DNA from: Candidatus Segatella caccae | GTDB taxonomy: Bacteria; Bacteroidota; Bacteroidia; Bacteroidales; Bacteroidaceae | Direction of reading: 5' to 3' | Length of the DNA: 13,928 bases | NCBI GenBank assembly: GCA_900556395.1 | Contig: USOQ01000064.1 | Span: forward strand, 1-13,928 | In this document: positions 12,875-13,928 of the stretch, piece by piece | Layout of the letters: each line of letters opens with the position of its first letter | Position numbering within the stretch: position 1 is the first letter of the stretch | Notes under the pieces: model-generated | Databases searched by the model: none | What the model was told of the DNA's origin: nothing | The model's input: the letters and a program-made list of their open reading frames with translations, nothing else | Program-made: the position numbers and the translations under genes

Positions 12875-13477
12875 ATGAAAAAGATATTATTCCTACACGG
12901 ATTCTTCGCCACGGGAAGCTGTCCGATGGCGAGGGCCTTGAAAGAGGCGTTTGAGGGGACGGCGGTGGTGCTTACTCCCGACCTCCCTTTGCACCCCAAG
13001 GAGGCACTGAAGGAGATTCGCTCCATCATCGACCGGGAACAGCCCGACTTGCTTCTGGGCAACAGCTGCGGAGCGTTCCTTGCCCAAATGCTGGCTCCAG
13101 TGGTGGGCATTCCTGCCCTGCTCGGCAATCCGTATTTCATGATGACGGAGTTTCTGAAGGAGCGAATCGGCGAACATGAATACAAGGCTCCGAGAAGGGA
13201 CGGAAATCAGCGGCTGGTGATTGACGAGGCGCTGATTGAGGAGTTTGCGGAGCTGGAAGCCGTGCAGTTTGACCATTGCAACCCCTATTATAAGGATCGT
13301 GTGTGGGGACTTTTTGGTGAGCAGGACACCCTGGCTCACTTCTCCCCTCTCTTCCTGGAGCATTACAACAACATCTTCCATTTCCCTGGCGGTCATACGC
13401 CTACAGAGCATGAGGTAAAGACCTGGTACGCTCCCCTTGCCCAGAAAATGCTGATGGAGTTTTCAAGAAACTTTTAA
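12875..13477 (+). CDS. YqiA/YcfP-family alpha/beta-hydrolase (esterase), 200 aa
   Basis: A small alpha/beta-hydrolase. The N-terminus KKILFLHGFFATG carries the oxyanion-hole HGF motif. The nucleophile elbow is G62-N-S64-C-G66, with S64 as catalytic Ser. The acid is likely D151 in LFGEQDTLAH and the base H174 in FPGGHTPTEHE. This pattern and the length of about 200 residues match the YqiA/YcfP (UPF0227) esterases; E. coli YqiA hydrolyses short acyl esters, but a physiological substrate is not known. There is no signal peptide, so it acts in the cytoplasm. The start at 12875 is supported by the promoter 36 bp upstream and by the first strand. The ygbA-like gene follows 59 bp later on the same strand. 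Its GC is higher than that of the degraded region to the left, which suggests the return of core genome. Confidence 0.88.
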   Translation: MKKILFLHGFFATGSCPMARALKEAFEGTAVVLTPDLPLHPKEALKEIRSIIDREQPDLLLGNSCGAFLAQMLAPVVGIPALLGNPYFMMTEFLKERIGEHEYKAPRRDGNQRLVIDEALIEEFAELEAVQFDHCNPYYKDRVWGLFGEQDTLAHFSPLFLEHYNNIFHFPGGHTPTEHEVKTWYAPLAQKMLMEFSRNF

Positions 13478-13504
13478 ACGTTTCACGGAAATAGATAGAT
13501 AATT

Positions 13505-13540
13505 ATGGAGACATTCAACGACGTAATAAGCAGGAGATGA
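13505..13540 (+). CDS. Possible 11-codon leader ORF coupled to the YgbA-like gene
   Basis: ATG at 13505 gives METFNDVISRR and stops at TGA 13538-13540, which overlaps the start codon of the next gene as ATGA (13537-13540). This is a classical arrangement for translational coupling. It may be a real leader peptide or a chance frame; there is no further support. Confidence 0.3.
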   Translation: METFNDVISRR

Positions 13541-13878
13541 ACAGAATTGAGGAAGAGCAGCAAGTTGTGGAGCAGATGATACGTTTGTACTGCAGGAAGA
13601 AGGAGGGCAATAAGGAATTATGTTCTGAGTGCAAAGAGTTGCTACAGTACGCAACAGCAAGACTGGAACGCTGCAAGTTTGGCGAAAACAAGCCTACTTG
13701 CAAGAAGTGTCCCATCCACTGCTATCGCCCTCAGATGAAGGAACGAATGTGCAAAGTGATGCGCTGGGCTGGTCCGAGAATGATTTGGTATCACCCGATA
13801 GCTGCCATCAAGCATATAATAAGAGAATTATTACAACACGGAAATGGGTATGAGACAAATAGAAACACTCGTCTTTGA
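13537..13878 (+). CDS. YgbA-like nitrous oxide-stimulated promoter family protein, 113 aa
   Basis: Fits the YgbA_NO family (PF11756), named after E. coli ygbA, whose promoter responds to nitrosative stress; the biochemical role is not well defined. The hallmark Cys pattern is complete: C29-x-x-C32 in LCSECKELL, C46 in RLERCKFGE, C55-x-x-C58 and C62 in PTCKKCPIHCY. These Cys presumably bind a metal or Fe-S cluster. The following MRWAGPRMIWYHP (75-87) is the conserved C-terminal signature. The length matches the family. The start is at 13537 because it precedes the conserved EQMIRLYCR helix. The next gene, a HAD hydrolase, overlaps its 3' end by about 30 bp, and the esterase lies 59 bp upstream, so the three are probably one operon. 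No binding site for an NO regulator was recognised. Confidence 0.85.
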   Translation: MNRIEEEQQVVEQMIRLYCRKKEGNKELCSECKELLQYATARLERCKFGENKPTCKKCPIHCYRPQMKERMCKVMRWAGPRMIWYHPIAAIKHIIRELLQHGNGYETNRNTRL

Positions 13879-13928
13879 TTATGGAGGTGTCATCGTGAAC
13901 ATTGATGATGCTTCTGTTGTAAAAGCCA
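13850..13928 (+). CDS. HAD-superfamily hydrolase, N-terminus only (runs off the window)
   Basis: From the ATG at 13850 the frame reads MRQIETLVFDYGGVIVNIDD and stays open to the window edge. FDYGGVIVN is HAD motif I with nucleophile D10; the DxGGV variant is typical of YihX-like and related sugar-phosphate phosphatases. An in-frame ATG at 13844 would add two residues. The start lies inside the 3' end of the YgbA-like gene in another frame, which implies translational coupling. The substrate cannot be judged from 26 residues. Confidence 0.8.
   Translation, partial: MRQIETLVFDYGGVIVNIDDASVVKA

Noticed and set aside
12768..12954. Open continuation of the methyltransferase fragment to 12954
   Set aside because: It is out of the original frame and runs through the promoter and beginning of the esterase gene.

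Overview
The window is a chromosomal stretch from a member of the Bacteroidota, most likely Prevotellaceae (Prevotella/Segatella-like). The evidence is the recurring TAnnTTTG-type -7 promoter element (commonly TATCTTTG) ahead of genes, the near absence of Shine-Dalgarno sequences, the family content (DUF3791/DUF3990 pair, expanded ATPase_2/DUF234 ATPases, IS1380 and IS4 transposases of Bacteroidales type) and moderate GC. The assignment rests on recognition, not on a search.

Layout. 1-1030: the tail of an unknown gene, a 95-aa unknown protein, and a minus-strand pair made of a DUF3791 protein and a small protein that appears to carry only the first ~14 residues of a DUF3990 protein fused to an SH3/KOW-like domain. 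A 21-bp perfect inverted repeat lies between the converging genes. 1030-1700: gene-poor, with a perfect 24-bp palindrome. 1708-4652: two separately promoted ATPases, an AAA15/OLD-like SMC-type ATPase and an ATPase_2 + DUF234 protein with a PD-(D/E)XK-like C-terminus. 4745-5342: a short unit with a good promoter, a frameshifted two-TM miniprotein, a 64-aa antitoxin-like protein, and a candidate ~112-nt structured RNA with a pseudoknot and terminator. 5677-6393: a decayed IS1380-family transposase on the minus strand, carrying a small palindromic insertion. 6592-11332: sbcD and sbcC, an intact SbcCD (Mre11/Rad50-like) nuclease operon. 11336-12767: a graveyard made of the first ~36 codons of a DEAD/DEAH helicase, a short orphan ORF with a promoter, a decayed IS4-family transposase, and the first ~49 codons of an adenine DNA methyltransferase. 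12875-13928: a YqiA/YcfP-like esterase, a YgbA-like Cys-rich protein and the start of a HAD hydrolase, probably one operon.

How the parts fit. SbcCD is housekeeping DNA repair (hairpin and double-strand-end processing). Its promoter shares a 21-nt block and -7 spacing with the promoter in front of the truncated helicase, so the two may once have been co-regulated. The rest of the window looks like accessory DNA worn down by IS activity: truncated gene starts, single-base indels and dispersed palindromes. No complete new defence or mobile system could be demonstrated. The most interesting unexplained items are the pseudoknotted RNA after the antitoxin-like gene, the DUF3990 chimera, the CGRTACCA repeats spaced exactly 23 bp apart, and the paired promoter modules.
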